Shown: positions 27,211 through 36,837, counted from the stretch's first letter. The stretch: 64,000 bases of DNA from Actinoplanes sandaracinus (GCF_030009775.1 NZ_JASCTH010000004.1:62001-126000); one strand, 5' to 3'. Notes: generated by a model not told the origin, from the letters alone. Program-made: numbers and translations.

Positions 27211-28569
27211 TCAGCTCAGATGAGCCAGCAGATCCTGGCGGGTGAGGACGCCGGCAGGCTTGCCGTCGACCAGAACCATCGCGGCGTCCGATTTCTCCAG
27301 CAGGACGACCGCCTCGGCCACCGGCTCGCCGCCACCGATCATCGGCAGCGATTCGCCCATGTGCCGCTCGATCGTGTCGTGCAGGTGGGCCTGTCCGGTG
27401 AAGAGCGCGTCCAGCAGCGCTTTCTCCGAGATGGAGCCGGCCACCTCACCGGTGACGACCGGCGGTTCGGCCTTGAGGACCGGGAGTTGGCTGACGCCGT
27501 ATTCCCGCATGTAGTCGATGGCGTCGCGCACCGTCTCGGTCGGGTGCACGTGGATCAGCGGCGGGATCTCGGAGGCCTTGCTCGCCAGGGCGTCGGCCAC
27601 CGTGGGGGTGCCCTCCTGGGTACGCAGGAACCCGTACCTCGCCATCCATTTGTCGTTGAAGATCTTCGACAGGTAGCCACGGCCGCCGTCGGGCAGCAGC
27701 ACCACGATGACGTCGTCCGGTCCGGCCTTGCGGGCGACCTCGAGCGCGGCCACCACCGCCATCCCGCACGAGCCGCCGACCAGCAGGCCCTCTTCGCGGG
27801 CCAGGCGGCGGGTCATCTCGAAGGAGTCCGAGTCGCTCACCTCGATCACCTCGTCGGTGACCGAGCGGTCGTACGCCGTGGGCCAGAAGTCCTCGCCCAC
27901 GCCCTCGACCAGGTAGGGCCGCCCGGTGCCGCCGGAGTAGACGGAGCCTTCCGGGTCGGCGCCGATGACCCGCACCGACCCCTGCTCCTTGAGATAGCGC
28001 CCGACGCCACTGATCGTGCCGCCGGTGCCGACACCCGCCACGAAGTGGGTGATCTTGCCGGCGGTCTGGTCCCACAACTCGGGGCCGGTCTGCTCATAGT
28101 GCGAGCGGGGGTTGGCCGGATTGCTGTACTGGTCCGGTTTCCAGGCGCCCGGAATGTCCCGGGTCAGCTGGTCGGACACGTTGTAGTAGGAACGGGGGTC
28201 CTCAGGGGCGACGGCGGTCGGGCAGACCACCACCTCCGCGCCGTACGCCCGGAGCACGTTCTGCTTGTCCTCGCTGACCTTGTCGGGGCAGACGAAGACG
28301 CACTTGTAACCGCGCCGCTGGGCCACCAGGGCCAAGCCGACGCCGGTGTTGCCGCTGGTCGGCTCGACGATGGTTCCGCCGGGCTTGAGCAGGCCCGCCT
28401 TCTCGGCATCCTCGACCATCCGCAACGCGATCCGGTCTTTGACCGAGCCACCCGGATTCATGTATTCGACCTTGGCCAGCACGGTGGCGCTGATACCTTC
28501 GGTCACACTGTTGAGCCTGACCAGCGGCGTGTTACCGATGATCTCGACCACGTTGTCGTAATAGCGCAC
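27211..28569 (-). CDS. cbs: cystathionine beta-synthase
   Basis: PLP enzyme condensing serine (or O-acetylserine) with homocysteine in reverse transsulfuration. The 452-aa protein has the fold II core with PLP Lys44 (NPGGSVKDRIA), TSGNTGVG, and GVGTGGTISGVGRYL. A C-terminal pair of CBS domains (about 335-452, for example YMREYGVSQLPVL and AMVLVDGKPAGVLTRQDLL) probably binds a regulatory nucleotide. GTG start 3 nt after the stop of the upstream YkvA gene indicates an operon. With metB it could route sulfur both ways between cysteine and homocysteine. Confidence 0.94.
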   Translation of the reverse strand: MRYYDNVVEIIGNTPLVRLNSVTEGISATVLAKVEYMNPGGSVKDRIALRMVEDAEKAGLLKPGGTIVEPTSGNTGVGLALVAQRRGYKCVFVCPDKVSEDKQNVLRAYGAEVVVCPTAVAPEDPRSYYNVSDQLTRDIPGAWKPDQYSNPANPRSHYEQTGPELWDQTAGKITHFVAGVGTGGTISGVGRYLKEQGSVRVIGADPEGSVYSGGTGRPYLVEGVGEDFWPTAYDRSVTDEVIEVSDSDSFEMTRRLAREEGLLVGGSCGMAVVAALEVARKAGPDDVIVVLLPDGGRGYLSKIFNDKWMARYGFLRTQEGTPTVADALASKASEIPPLIHVHPTETVRDAIDYMREYGVSQLPVLKAEPPVVTGEVAGSISEKALLDALFTGQAHLHDTIERHMGESLPMIGGGEPVAEAVVLLEKSDAAMVLVDGKPAGVLTRQDLLAHLS

Positions 28570-28572
28570 GCT

Positions 28573-28917
28573 TTACTTTACGACCAGACGCGGCCTGGTC
28601 TTCTCCCACTCCAGGAACCGCTCCGTCTCCGCGAGGATCGCACCGGCCAGCCAGGTCACCGCCACGGCGTCGTCGATCAGGCCGAAGAGGAAGACGAACA
28701 TCTCCGGGACCGCGTCGATCGGGGACACGACGTAGACCGTGGCGGCCGTCATCAGCGCCAGCCGCACGCCGCCGTCGTACTCCCCCCTGGTGGTCGCCAG
28801 GAGCATCCGGGGCAGCGCCCCGAGCCGCTCTGCCAGCGTCGGGCCACCACGGCTGCCCGCGGTGAGCGCACGGGCCAGCGCGGTGAACGCCGCCGCACGT
28901 TTCAACGATTTGGCCAT
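28573..28917 (-). CDS. YkvA/DUF1232 small membrane protein
   Basis: 114 aa with the DUF1232 core: a first hydrophobic helix (LALMTAATVYVVSPIDAVPE, containing the family SPIDxxPE motif) and a second (FLFGLIDDAVAVTWLAGAIL with the LIDD motif). Function unknown. It precedes and is coupled to cbs. Confidence 0.88.
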   Translation of the reverse strand: MAKSLKRAAAFTALARALTAGSRGGPTLAERLGALPRMLLATTRGEYDGGVRLALMTAATVYVVSPIDAVPEMFVFLFGLIDDAVAVTWLAGAILAETERFLEWEKTRPRLVVK

Positions 28918-29061
28918 CCCTGTTCCCCTTTCCGCTACTCAAGCATGACCTGGGGACGCCAGAATTGCCTCTCGCCATCGCGAGTTAGCCTCGAATCCCG
29001 ACCCCACACGCCGATCATGGGCGAGCCGGATGGTTCCCTTCGAGCGACAGCGAGGGAGACT

Positions 29062-30102
29062 ATGAGCACCATCGATGCACCCAGGATCCACGGGTCCCCC
29101 GCCACCGACTGGCGGTGGATCAGAACGGCCGGACGGGTCGCCGGAGCCGTCGCCGGGCTGACCGCGCTCTCCGTCGGGCTGCTGTACCGCCAGGCCGCCG
29201 ACGCGCGCCGGGTGATCCCGATGGCCGAGGCGCCACCGCCGCGCGGCGACGGCGTCTACGGCGCGAAGTTCGGCGGGAAGCCCCTCACCATGGTGGTCCT
29301 CGGGGATTCCATCGCCGCGGGGTACGGCGTACACCGCCCCCGGGAGACCCTCGGCGCGCTCTTCGCCACCGGTGTCTCCCGCCGCCTGCGCCGCCCGGTC
29401 CGGCTGTACCGGCTGGCCGTCGTCGGCTCCGTCTCGGCAGGCCTGCCGTACCAGGTGGACGCCGCCCTGGAGTACGCACCGGACCTGGCGATCATTCTGA
29501 TCGGGGGGAACGACGTCACCCACGTCTCGGCCCGCCCGGCGGCGGTCCGCCACCTGGGTGACGCGGTGCGCAGGCTGCGCGCCGCCGACTGCCGCGTGGT
29601 CGTCGGCACCTGTCCCGACCTCGGCGCGATCAAGCCGATCAAGCCGCCGCTGCGCTGGCTGGCCCGCCGGTGGAGCCGTCAGCTGGCCGCCGCGCAGACC
29701 ATCGCGGTGGTGCGGGAGGGTGGCCGCACCGTGTCGCTCGGCAACCTGCTCGGCCCGATGTTCGAGGCCGATCCGGTGCGGATGTACAGCTCCGATCGTT
29801 TCCACCCGTCCGCCGAGGGGTACGCCAGAGCGGCAGCCGTGATGATGCCGACGGTGATGACCGTGCTCGCCACGGACGACCGGGCGCCCACCCCCGTCGC
29901 CGAGGACGTCCGTGCCCTGCCCGAGGCGGCCGACGAGGCGGTCCGCGCGCCCGGCACCGAGGTCGCACCGGCCGGCCGGTGGGCCCGGATGCGGCGCTAC
30001 CGTTGGTTCAGTTCGCGCCCGGCGACCACGGCATCGATTCCCGGCGGTGACCCCACGACAGGGGCCGTAGGGTATACCCCAGAGGATCATCAGGTCGGCT
30101 GA
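29062..30102 (+). CDS. SGNH/GDSL hydrolase, first of a tandem pair
   Basis: 346 aa with an N-terminal membrane anchor or signal (GRVAGAVAGLTALSVGLLY). SGNH blocks: block I LGDSIAAGYG (nucleophile Ser), block III IGGNDVTH, and block V DRFHPSAEGY (catalytic Asp/His). A long Pro/Ala-rich acidic C-terminal extension follows. Substrate unknown; esterase acting at the cell surface is the usual inference. The ATG has GAGGGAG upstream. Shares VVVGTCPDLG and the overall plan with the next gene. Confidence 0.88.
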   Translation: MSTIDAPRIHGSPATDWRWIRTAGRVAGAVAGLTALSVGLLYRQAADARRVIPMAEAPPPRGDGVYGAKFGGKPLTMVVLGDSIAAGYGVHRPRETLGALFATGVSRRLRRPVRLYRLAVVGSVSAGLPYQVDAALEYAPDLAIILIGGNDVTHVSARPAAVRHLGDAVRRLRAADCRVVVGTCPDLGAIKPIKPPLRWLARRWSRQLAAAQTIAVVREGGRTVSLGNLLGPMFEADPVRMYSSDRFHPSAEGYARAAAVMMPTVMTVLATDDRAPTPVAEDVRALPEAADEAVRAPGTEVAPAGRWARMRRYRWFSSRPATTASIPGGDPTTGAVGYTPEDHQVG

Positions 30103-30137
30103 TGCTCATCGGGTCGGCTAATGCAGGGAGGCGAAAC

Positions 30138-30926
30138 ATGGCCGGGCTGCCGGAACGACTGACCAGGACCGCGGCCACGAGCCTGCTGGCGGGTGCGGTG
30201 GGCGGAGTCGCCCTGCTCGCCGGTGAGCTGCTCGCCGCCAAGGCCCGTCGCTATGCCAAACCCACCATGGGCCTGGCTCTGCGCACCTCGATGGGCCCGC
30301 AGAACGCGCCGCCGCTGCGGCTGGTCCTGCTCGGCGACTCGGCCGCGGTCGGCGTCGGCGTGGAGTGGCTGTCCGACACGGTCGGCGGCCAGCTCGCCCG
30401 GCTGCTGGCCGACGGCTCCCCCGACACCGGGCAGCGGCACGTGCTGCTCTCCAGCGTCGGTGTGGCCGGTTCCCGGTCCACCGACCTCGCCACCCAGGTG
30501 GCCCGGTCCCTGCTCGGTGACCGTCCCGACGTGGCCGTCGTCCTCATCGGCTCCTATGACGCCGCCTCCGGGCGCAGCCCCGAGGACGCCGCCGGCCATC
30601 TCGGCCAGGCCGTCCGCCGGTTGCGTTCGGCCGGCGTCCAGGTGGTCGTCGGCACCTGCCCCGACCTCGGCGCCTCCCGGTCCCTGGCCCCGCCGTTGCG
30701 GCAGATCGCCGGGCTGGTCGGCCGACGGCTGGCGAAAGCGCAGGCCAAAGCGGTGACCGAGGCCGGGGGCGTGGTGGTCGACCTGGCCGGCGAGACGGGC
30801 GCGGTGTTCCGAGCCGACTCCGGGACCCTCTGTTACGACGGCTTCCACCCGTCGGCCGACGGCTACCGGGTCTGGGCCCACGCCCTCTACCCGGCGGTGG
30901 TGAAAGCCGCGATGACCGGCGTCTGA
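30138..30926 (+). CDS. SGNH/GDSL hydrolase, second of a tandem pair
   Basis: 262 aa. An N-terminal hydrophobic segment (LLAGAVGGVALLAGELLAA) suggests a membrane anchor. Block I LLGDSAAVGVG, block III is VLIGSYDAA (the usual GxND Asn is replaced, so the oxyanion hole differs from the first copy), block V DGFHPSADGY. GGGAGG-type ribosome site (GGGAGG) precedes the ATG. Paralog of the preceding gene lying 35 bp downstream, therefore probably an operon and an old duplication. Confidence 0.88.
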   Translation: MAGLPERLTRTAATSLLAGAVGGVALLAGELLAAKARRYAKPTMGLALRTSMGPQNAPPLRLVLLGDSAAVGVGVEWLSDTVGGQLARLLADGSPDTGQRHVLLSSVGVAGSRSTDLATQVARSLLGDRPDVAVVLIGSYDAASGRSPEDAAGHLGQAVRRLRSAGVQVVVGTCPDLGASRSLAPPLRQIAGLVGRRLAKAQAKAVTEAGGVVVDLAGETGAVFRADSGTLCYDGFHPSADGYRVWAHALYPAVVKAAMTGV

Positions 30927-31023
30927 CCGTTTCCGGGCCAGGCTGGGCGGCCCGTGGCGGCATTTCCGGGTCGCGGTGGGCAGCATGTGACAAATTCGCG
31001 CTTCCGACCATGTTACCGGTAAG

Positions 31024-31029
31024 TAAACT
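31024..31029 (+). promoter_or_regulatory. -10 box TAAACT, 6 nt before the thiolase ATG
   Basis: Near-consensus hexamer with exactly 6 nt to the ATG and no Shine-Dalgarno: leaderless promoter. Confidence 0.55.
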
Positions 31030-31035
31030 GGGCGC

Positions 31036-32277
31036 ATGCCGGAAGCTGTCATCGTCGCCACTGCCCGCTCCCCCATCGGCCGCGCCCACAAGGGCTCCCT
31101 CAAGGATCTGCGCGCCGACGATCTCGCCACCACGATCGTCGACGCCGCGCTGAACAAGGTGCCGCAGCTCGATCGCACCCTCATCGAGGACCTCTACCTC
31201 GGTTGCGGTCTGCCGGGCGGTGAGCAGGGCTTCAACATGGCCCGCGTGATCGCCACCAAGCTGGGCCTGGACGGCCTGCCCGGCGCCACCGTCACGCGTT
31301 ACTGCTCGTCCTCGCTGCAGACCACCCGGATGGCCTTCCACGCCATCAAGGCCGGTGAGGGCGACGTCTTCGTCTCGGCCGGTGTCGAGACCGTCTCCCG
31401 CTTCACGCGCGGCAGCTCCGACGGCCTGCCGTCAGCCGCGCAGGAGGCGGTGGGCCGCTGGACCAACCCGTTCTTCGACGAGGCGCAGGCCCGCACGGTG
31501 GCCACGGCTCAGAACGGCGGCGTCTGGCACGACCCCCGCGAGGACGGCCTGGTTCCCGACGTCTACATCGGGATGGGCTACACCGCGGAAAACCTCGCCC
31601 AGATCAAGAACGTCTCCCGCGAGGAGATGGACGAGTTCGGCGTACGTAGCCAGAACCTTGCCGAGAAGGCCATCGCCAACGGGTTCTGGGAGCGTGAGAT
31701 CACCCCGGTGACCCTCCCCGACGGCACCGTCGTGTCGAAGGACGACGGCCCCCGTCCCGGCGTCAGCCTCGACGCGGTCTCCCAGCTGAAGCCGGTCTTC
31801 CGTCCCGACGGCCGGGTCACCGCCGGCAACTGCTGCCCGCTCAACGACGGCGCCGCCGCGCTCGTCATCATGAGCGACACCAAGGCCCGCGAGCTCGGCA
31901 TCACCCCGCTCGCCCGGATCGTCTCCACCGGCGTCACCGCCCTCTCCCCCGAGATCATGGGTCTCGGCCCGGTCGAGGCGTCGAAGCAGGCCCTCAAGCG
32001 CGCCGGCATGACCATCGGCGACGTCGACCTCGTCGAGATCAACGAGGCCTTCGCCGCCCAGGTGATCCCCTCCTACAAGGAGCTGGGCATCCCGCTGGAC
32101 AAGCTGAACGTCAACGGTGGCGCCATCGCCGTCGGCCACCCGTTCGGCATGACCGGCGCCCGGATCACCGGCACCCTGCTCAACTCGCTCGACTGGCACG
32201 ACAAGAGCATCGGTCTGGAGACCATGTGTGTCGGCGGCGGCCAGGGCATGGCCCTGATCATCGAGCGCCTCAGCTGA
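31036..32277 (+). CDS. acetyl-CoA C-acyltransferase (thiolase)
   Basis: 413-aa thiolase. Nucleophile Cys90 in [10 protein letters not shown], the NEAFAAQ motif, [16 protein letters not shown] with the catalytic His, and CVGGGQGMA with the second Cys are all present. Family length 390-420. It could act in beta-oxidation or acetoacetyl-CoA formation; context does not decide. Single gene with its own promoter and terminator. Confidence 0.94.
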   Translation: MPEAVIVATARSPIGRAHKGSLKDLRADDLATTIVDAALNKVPQLDRTLIEDLYLGCGLPGGEQGFNMARVIATKLGLDGLPGATVTRYCSSSLQTTRMAFHAIKAGEGDVFVSAGVETVSRFTRGSSDGLPSAAQEAVGRWTNPFFDEAQARTVATAQNGGVWHDPREDGLVPDVYIGMGYTAENLAQIKNVSREEMDEFGVRSQNLAEKAIANGFWEREITPVTLPDGTVVSKDDGPRPGVSLDAVSQLKPVFRPDGRVTAGNCCPLNDGAAALVIMSDTKARELGITPLARIVSTGVTALSPEIMGLGPVEASKQALKRAGMTIGDVDLVEINEAFAAQVIPSYKELGIPLDKLNVNGGAIAVGHPFGMTGARITGTLLNSLDWHDKSIGLETMCVGGGQGMALIIERLS

Positions 32278-32288
32278 CCTTTCCCGCC

Positions 32289-32322
32289 CGGGCCCGGCAC
32301 GTCGCACCACGTGCTGGGCCCG
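32289..32322 (+). terminator. thiolase terminator
   Basis: 14-bp stem CGGGCCCGGCACGT / ACGTGCTGGGCCCG with one G:U pair and a 6-nt loop, starting 12 bp after the stop. Confidence 0.8.
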
Positions 32323-32392
32323 CTCCATGTCCAGCGGGGACCGTCTGATCGGATGGGAGGGCACAACGCCCAGCCCACCTCGGAGGCCGGAC

Positions 32393-32869
32393 ATGCCCGC
32401 AACCTGCCGGATCGTCGCTGTCAGCCCCGGATCGGCGCTCCTCGCCCCGGCCGCGGCACTGTTCGACGACTATCGCGTCCACTACGGCCACCCCGCCGAC
32501 CCGGACGGCACCGTGGCCTGGCTGGCCCGGCAGCTCACCGGCGCCTTCCGCATGTTCGTGGCCCTGCGTGACACGCCTGCCGGGCAACCGCTCGGGCTGA
32601 TCAGCGTCGTGGAGCTCCCCGCCTCGCTACGGCTGGGCACTTTCTGGTCCGTCCGTGACCTCTACGTCGCAGCGGCCCACCGGCGCGGCGGCGTCGCCCG
32701 GGCGCTCCTCGGCCACGCCGTGGCCGGGGCCCGTGCCGCCGGCGCGCTGCGCGTCTCGCTGCAGACCGAGCCCGGCAACACCTCCGCGCAGGCGCTGTAC
32801 GCCGCCGCCGGCTTCCGCCCGGTCCCCGACCTGGACCTGCTCAGCCTTCCCCTCACCACCGGCCTCTGA
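32393..32869 (+). CDS. GNAT-family N-acetyltransferase
   Basis: 158 aa. [20 protein letters not shown] contains beta-4 and the acetyl-CoA loop (RRGGVA), followed by [20 protein letters not shown] and AGFRPV. Substrate unknown. The ATG at 32393 has GGAGG 8 nt upstream; earlier in-frame starts lie inside the thiolase terminator region. Confidence 0.85.
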   Translation: MPATCRIVAVSPGSALLAPAAALFDDYRVHYGHPADPDGTVAWLARQLTGAFRMFVALRDTPAGQPLGLISVVELPASLRLGTFWSVRDLYVAAAHRRGGVARALLGHAVAGARAAGALRVSLQTEPGNTSAQALYAAAGFRPVPDLDLLSLPLTTGL

Positions 32870-32934
32870 CGATCCTGTGGTCCCGGCTCCCGGACGCCGG
32901 CACCCCGATCGTGGTACGGGTGGGCCGGAGTTCC

Positions 32935-33031
32935 CACACCCGGTGGCCATCATCAAACGGCGCCCGTGCTGTCCTGCGGGCGCCACACCCCGGTGGCCAT
33001 CAGACGGGCGCCCGTGCTGGCCGGCGGCCGC
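32935..33031 (+). repeat. two copies of a ~47-bp direct repeat
   Basis: Each copy runs from a CACACCC(C)GGTGGCCATCA stretch to a GGGCGCCCGTGCTG-like half and a C/G-rich end. They lie in the 325-bp gap between the GNAT gene and the gene ending at 33195. No gene is evident there. Confidence 0.5.
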
Positions 33032-33194
33032 CACAGCCGGTGACCGGCCGCCTCAGCCCGGCGGTCGCGCCGCGGCCCGGTGCGGCGCCCACTTCGCGTC
33101 GGAGCCCCGGGACCGGATGGTTACGGCAGGGCGGCGACGCCCGTACCGGAAAGGTTGGAGAGTTTCACCGCCGCCCGCGGTGACCCGGCGCCGG

Positions 33195-33509
33195 TCAGAG
33201 GGCCCGGCGGACCTCGGCCACAGCGGCGTTCGCGCGGTCCAGAAGCTCGGCGGACGGAGCCGCGGCGACGATGTCGTCGGCGAGAACCCGGAGCTGGTCG
33301 CGCAGCACCAGATCATGGATGTGCGGGACCGGGCGGGCCGCACGGCCCTCGGCCTCGGCCCCCAGGTCGGCGAGACGCTGAACGAGGCCCTGGACGAGCT
33401 GAGAGCGGGTGCCGGTCGCGGCGTTCGCCGGCACTGCCCGCCACCGGGGCTCGTCCCAGTGGTGGATCTGCGTGAGCAGCCGCTCGATGGAGGTGGCGAA
33501 GTCTGGCAC
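33195..33509 (-). CDS. small helical hypothetical protein
   Basis: 104 aa, no membrane or signal segment; continuous helical pattern (DFATSIERLLTQIHHWDEPR, LVQGLVQRLADLGAEAEGRA, AELLDRANAAVAEVRRAL). No known domain. GTG start with no Shine-Dalgarno but a TATCGT -10 box ending 6 nt upstream (33521-33516), so the start is well supported as leaderless. Confidence 0.7.
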   Translation of the reverse strand: MPDFATSIERLLTQIHHWDEPRWRAVPANAATGTRSQLVQGLVQRLADLGAEAEGRAARPVPHIHDLVLRDQLRVLADDIVAAAPSAELLDRANAAVAEVRRAL

Positions 33510-33515
33510 CCGGCG

Positions 33516-33521
33516 ACGATA
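33516..33521 (-). promoter_or_regulatory. -10 box TATCGT, 6 nt before GTG
   Basis: TANNNT hexamer on the minus strand with exact leaderless spacing to the GTG at 33509. Confidence 0.5.
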
Positions 33522-33606
33522 CCCGGCCCGGCTGCGACCGGCGCCGCCGGCAGAACGGCGGAACCCGCCCGGCGCGGGTGCGCCGGACGGGTTCCGGTTG
33601 GTTCGG

Positions 33607-33648
33607 GAGCAACGCCCGGGCCGCGGGGAGACGGGCCGGGCGCTGCTC
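33607..33648 (-). terminator. terminator of the Bax-inhibitor-1 gene
   Basis: GAGCAACGCCCGG / CCGGGCGCTGCTC, 13-bp stem with one mismatch, 20 bp past the stop at 33669. Confidence 0.65.
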
Positions 33649-33668
33649 GGTTGACGACGGACGAACCG

Positions 33669-34505
33669 TCAGTCGTCGCCCTGGAAGAAGCTCAGCAGGC
33701 GGAGGATCTCGATGTAGAGCCAGACGAGACCGACCAGGATGCCGAACGCCGCCGTCCAGGAGTAGCGCTGCGGAAGACCCATCCGCACGCCCTCCTCGAT
33801 CTCCGCGAAGTTCAGGATGAAGCTCAGCGAGGCGACCACGATGCAGATCAGGCTGAACCCGATGCCCAGCGCGCCGTTGTCACGCAGGCCGGTGTTGAAG
33901 CCGAACATCGACAGGACGAAGTTGATCAGCATGACCGCGAAGAGCCCGGCCATGATCGAGATGATGGCTCGGGTGAACTTCGGCGTGGCCCGGATGACAC
34001 GGGCCTTGTAGAGCCCCGCCATCACGAAGAAGACGCCGAACGTGGCGATCACCGCCTGTAGCACGATCCCCTGGAAACCCATGATTTCCTGGAAGAACTT
34101 GCTGACCAGGCCGACGAAGGCGCCCTCGATGACCGCGTAGGCCACGACGAGGGCTGGGTTCGCCATCCGCATGAAGGAGATGACCAGGCCCAGCACCAGG
34201 CCGGTCAGGGCCGCGCCCATCCAGACGGGACCGATCAGGGCGTCCGGGACGAGCGTCCACGCGGCGACCGCGGAGGCGCCGGTGATGCCGAGCAGCGTGA
34301 CCGTCTTGACGACGACGTCGTCGATGGTCATCGGCTGGACGGCCGGAGGAGCGGAGGGGTAGCCCGTCGCAGTGGGGTAAGGGTCGCCGTAAGCCGGCTG
34401 ACCGTAACCCGGCTGCGCGGTCGGCCCGTGTGGCCCGTATCCGGCCGCTCGCTCCCGCTCGGCCGCCTGGCCGAGGCGCGAGAGCACCGGGTTAGATGTC
34501 TTCAC
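33669..34505 (-). CDS. Bax inhibitor-1/YccA family membrane protein
   Basis: 278 aa. A soluble N-terminus of about 60 residues rich in Pro, Gly and Tyr precedes seven transmembrane helices typical of actinobacterial BI-1/YccA proteins (for example TLLGITGASAVAAWTLV, GFSLICIVVASLSFILNFAE). The acidic residues of the family's proposed Ca/proton leak site lie in the C-terminal helices. Function in bacteria is not settled. GTG start with GGGAGG 9 nt upstream. Confidence 0.9.
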   Translation of the reverse strand: MKTSNPVLSRLGQAAERERAAGYGPHGPTAQPGYGQPAYGDPYPTATGYPSAPPAVQPMTIDDVVVKTVTLLGITGASAVAAWTLVPDALIGPVWMGAALTGLVLGLVISFMRMANPALVVAYAVIEGAFVGLVSKFFQEIMGFQGIVLQAVIATFGVFFVMAGLYKARVIRATPKFTRAIISIMAGLFAVMLINFVLSMFGFNTGLRDNGALGIGFSLICIVVASLSFILNFAEIEEGVRMGLPQRYSWTAAFGILVGLVWLYIEILRLLSFFQGDD

Positions 34506-34682
34506 TGTTTCCAGCCTCCCTTGAGGTGTCGGCACGATGCCTGTGTTCAAGGGTAAGCGCTGGCAGCGGATATCGCCGCACCCAAAAACTGTGAGCAGGC
34601 TGAAAATGATCCTGTCCGCGCAGGTCAGCAAGCCCATGCAGGCGAAATGCGGCCGCGGCAGGACAGCCGCGACCGCTGACGA

Positions 34683-34767
34683 TGGTGCCCGGGGCGGGTC
34701 TCGAACCCGCACGCCTTTTGGGCAGCCGCTTTTAAGGCGGCCGTGTCTGCCATTCCACCACCCGGGC
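34683..34767 (-). tRNA. tRNA-Leu (UAA anticodon), CCA encoded
   Basis: 85 nt including encoded CCA. Acceptor stem GCCCGGG / CCCGGGC, anticodon stem-loop GCCGC-CTTAAAA-GCGGC with anticodon TAA, long variable arm (type II tRNA) and T-arm GCGGGTTCGAGACCCGC. The UAA-reading leucine tRNA (TTA codon) is the bldA type that can be limiting in filamentous actinomycetes; developmental use here is an inference. Confidence 0.97.
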
Positions 34768-34823
34768 GGCCTGCGAACACCGTATCTGGTGCCGCCCAGG
34801 CGGTGGAAACGGCGTTGGCCGGA

Positions 34824-36182
34824 TCAGCGGGTCCCGGCGGGCACCTTCGTCTCCGTCGGCAGCGCCACCGGCGGGGTCACCTCGGTGAACTCCTCACGGG
34901 GGTGGTGCAGCTGACCGAGGGCCACGGTCTCCCGCTTGAACAGGAACGCGAGCACCCAGTCGGCGAGCACCCGGACCTTGCGGTTCGTCGAGGGGATCCG
35001 GCTGACGTGGTAGAAGCGGTGCATCAGCCACGCCGGGTAGCCCTTGACCTTGATGCCGTAGACGTGCGCGACACCCTTGTTGATGCCGAGACCGGCGACG
35101 CCGCCGACGTGCTTGTGGCGGTAGTCCTTCGGCGCGCCGCCCAGGATCACCTGAGCGATGTTGTCGGCGAGCACCTTGGCCTGGCGGACGGCGTGCTGGG
35201 CGCTCGGCGAGCACCAGCCACCGGGGTTGGTGAGGTCGGGGACCTGCGCGCAGTCGCCCGCGGACCAGGCGCCCTCCCAGACCTCGCCGGTGGTGGTGTC
35301 AGCGACCTGCAGCGTGGGCAGGCAGTTGACGTGGCCCTTCGGGCCGAGCGGCAGGTCGGTGTTGGCCAGCATCGGCGACGGCTTGACACCGGCCGTCCAG
35401 ACCAGCGTCTCGGCGCGGAACGAGTCTCCGTCGGAGAGCTCGATCTTGCCGTCGACGCAGGACTGCAGGAAGGTGCTCAGGCGCAGGTCGATGCCGCGGG
35501 CGGCGAGCTGGCGGGCCGTGTAGGCGCCCATCTCGGGGCCCACCTCGGGCAGGATCCGGTTGGTGGCCTCGACCAGGATGAAGTGGACCTCCTTCGGGTC
35601 CAGCTCCGGGTAGTACTTCAGCGCGTCGGAGACCACGTCCTGCATCTCGGCGAGCGCTTCGATGCCGGCGAAGCCACCGCCGACGAACACGAAGTTCAGC
35701 GAGGCCTTGCGCACTTCCTCGTCGGGCGTCACCGCGGCGACGTCGAGCCGGTCGAGGATGTGGTTGCGCAGGTAGATGGCCTCGCCGATGGTCTTCAGGC
35801 CGATGCCCATGTCCCGGAGGCCGGGGATCGGCAGGGTCCGGGAGACCGAGCCGGGCGCCACGATGATGTGGTCGTACTCCATCTCGTACGCCGGGCCGTC
35901 GATCGGCTGGACGGTCACGGTCTTGCGCGCGTGCTCGACCCGGGTCACCTCACCGGAGACGATGCGGCACTTCTTCAACTCCTGGCGCAGCGGCACCACA
36001 GCGTGTCGCGGCGAAATGTTACCGGCCGCTGCCTCGGGCAGGAACGGCTGGTAAGTCATGTGAGGAACAGGGTCGATGACGACGACCTCGGCCCGGTTGC
36101 GATTCAGCTTCTTGGACAGGCGGAGGGCGGCGTAAAGCCCGACGTGACCTGCTCCTACGACGACTATGCGCGGCGGATTCAC
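34824..36182 (-). CDS. ndh: type II NADH dehydrogenase
   Basis: 452 aa flavoprotein passing electrons from NADH to quinone without proton pumping. FAD-binding Rossmann motif RIVVVGAGHVGLYAAL at the N-terminus; NAD-binding FVFVGGGFAGIEALAEM near residue 170; the FAD motif AWSAGDCAQVP near residue 310. The C-terminal amphipathic membrane-association region includes KGYPAWLMHRFYHV. GTG start; GACAAT ends 6 nt upstream, suggesting a leaderless mRNA. The product is peripheral to the membrane. Confidence 0.93.
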   Translation of the reverse strand: MNPPRIVVVGAGHVGLYAALRLSKKLNRNRAEVVVIDPVPHMTYQPFLPEAAAGNISPRHAVVPLRQELKKCRIVSGEVTRVEHARKTVTVQPIDGPAYEMEYDHIIVAPGSVSRTLPIPGLRDMGIGLKTIGEAIYLRNHILDRLDVAAVTPDEEVRKASLNFVFVGGGFAGIEALAEMQDVVSDALKYYPELDPKEVHFILVEATNRILPEVGPEMGAYTARQLAARGIDLRLSTFLQSCVDGKIELSDGDSFRAETLVWTAGVKPSPMLANTDLPLGPKGHVNCLPTLQVADTTTGEVWEGAWSAGDCAQVPDLTNPGGWCSPSAQHAVRQAKVLADNIAQVILGGAPKDYRHKHVGGVAGLGINKGVAHVYGIKVKGYPAWLMHRFYHVSRIPSTNRKVRVLADWVLAFLFKRETVALGQLHHPREEFTEVTPPVALPTETKVPAGTR

Positions 36183-36269
36183 ACCCCTATTGTCGCGCGC
36201 GCCGGCCTTCTCATGCGTCGTTCTGTGACGATCACAACGGCGGAAGTCAAGTGACGTAACACTCAGAAT

Positions 36270-36836
36270 TCACTCACGATGGGTCATCCGCGCTAGGACC
36301 ATTGTCACAGCCGTCGCTGCGGCCAGGCCGACGAGCGTGGCCAGCTGAAAGGCGTCGCCACCGAGGTCCGCGGTCAGCCCGAGCGCCAGCACGATCACCA
36401 CGGCCGATGTCAGCACCACGACCAGAGCGCGGCCCAGCCAGAGGGCCGGCACATCCATGTTGACCATCGCGTCGTACGGCAGAACGGCGGCCAGAGCGGT
36501 CAGCGTGTGACCGAGATAGAGCAGTGTGGCGAGAGCCAGCACACGCAGGAGCGTGACCGGCGACCCCCACCCGGCGGTGTCGAGGAGCCAGCCGGCGATC
36601 ACGGCCAGCGCCACGGCCGTGCCGCCGCGGCCCTGCGGGGCCATCGCCGGCCAGAACGCGAGCGCGACCAGCATGATCAGGAACCGGGGCGAGGACAGCA
36701 ATTCGGCCGGCCAAGCGACGCCCATCGCGAGCAGGCCGGTGAGCAGGATGCCGCAGCGGACCGTGAACGGTACGGCCGTGGCCCGCCCGGCCGCGCTCTT
36801 CAGCCGCTCGACCCGCCGTGTGATCGCGGTCAGCAC
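36270..36836 (-). CDS. multi-pass membrane protein, last gene of the MoxR/DUF58 operon
   Basis: 188 aa with a basic cytoplasmic N-terminus and about five hydrophobic helices (for example CGILLTGLLAMGVAWPAELL, VTLLRVLALATLLYLG, LATLVGLAAATAVTMVLA). No recognised domain. The GTG start follows the DUF58 stop by 1 nt, with GAGGGGGC upstream, so it is translated with that gene. Confidence 0.75.
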   Translation of the reverse strand: MLTAITRRVERLKSAAGRATAVPFTVRCGILLTGLLAMGVAWPAELLSSPRFLIMLVALAFWPAMAPQGRGGTAVALAVIAGWLLDTAGWGSPVTLLRVLALATLLYLGHTLTALAAVLPYDAMVNMDVPALWLGRALVVVLTSAVVIVLALGLTADLGGDAFQLATLVGLAAATAVTMVLARMTHRE

Positions 36837-36837
36837 G

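Noticed and set aside
27220..29061. Very long plus-strand frame running into the first SGNH gene
   Set aside because: It is antisense to cbs and ykvA, both clear genes; only the part from 29062 carries homology and a ribosome site.
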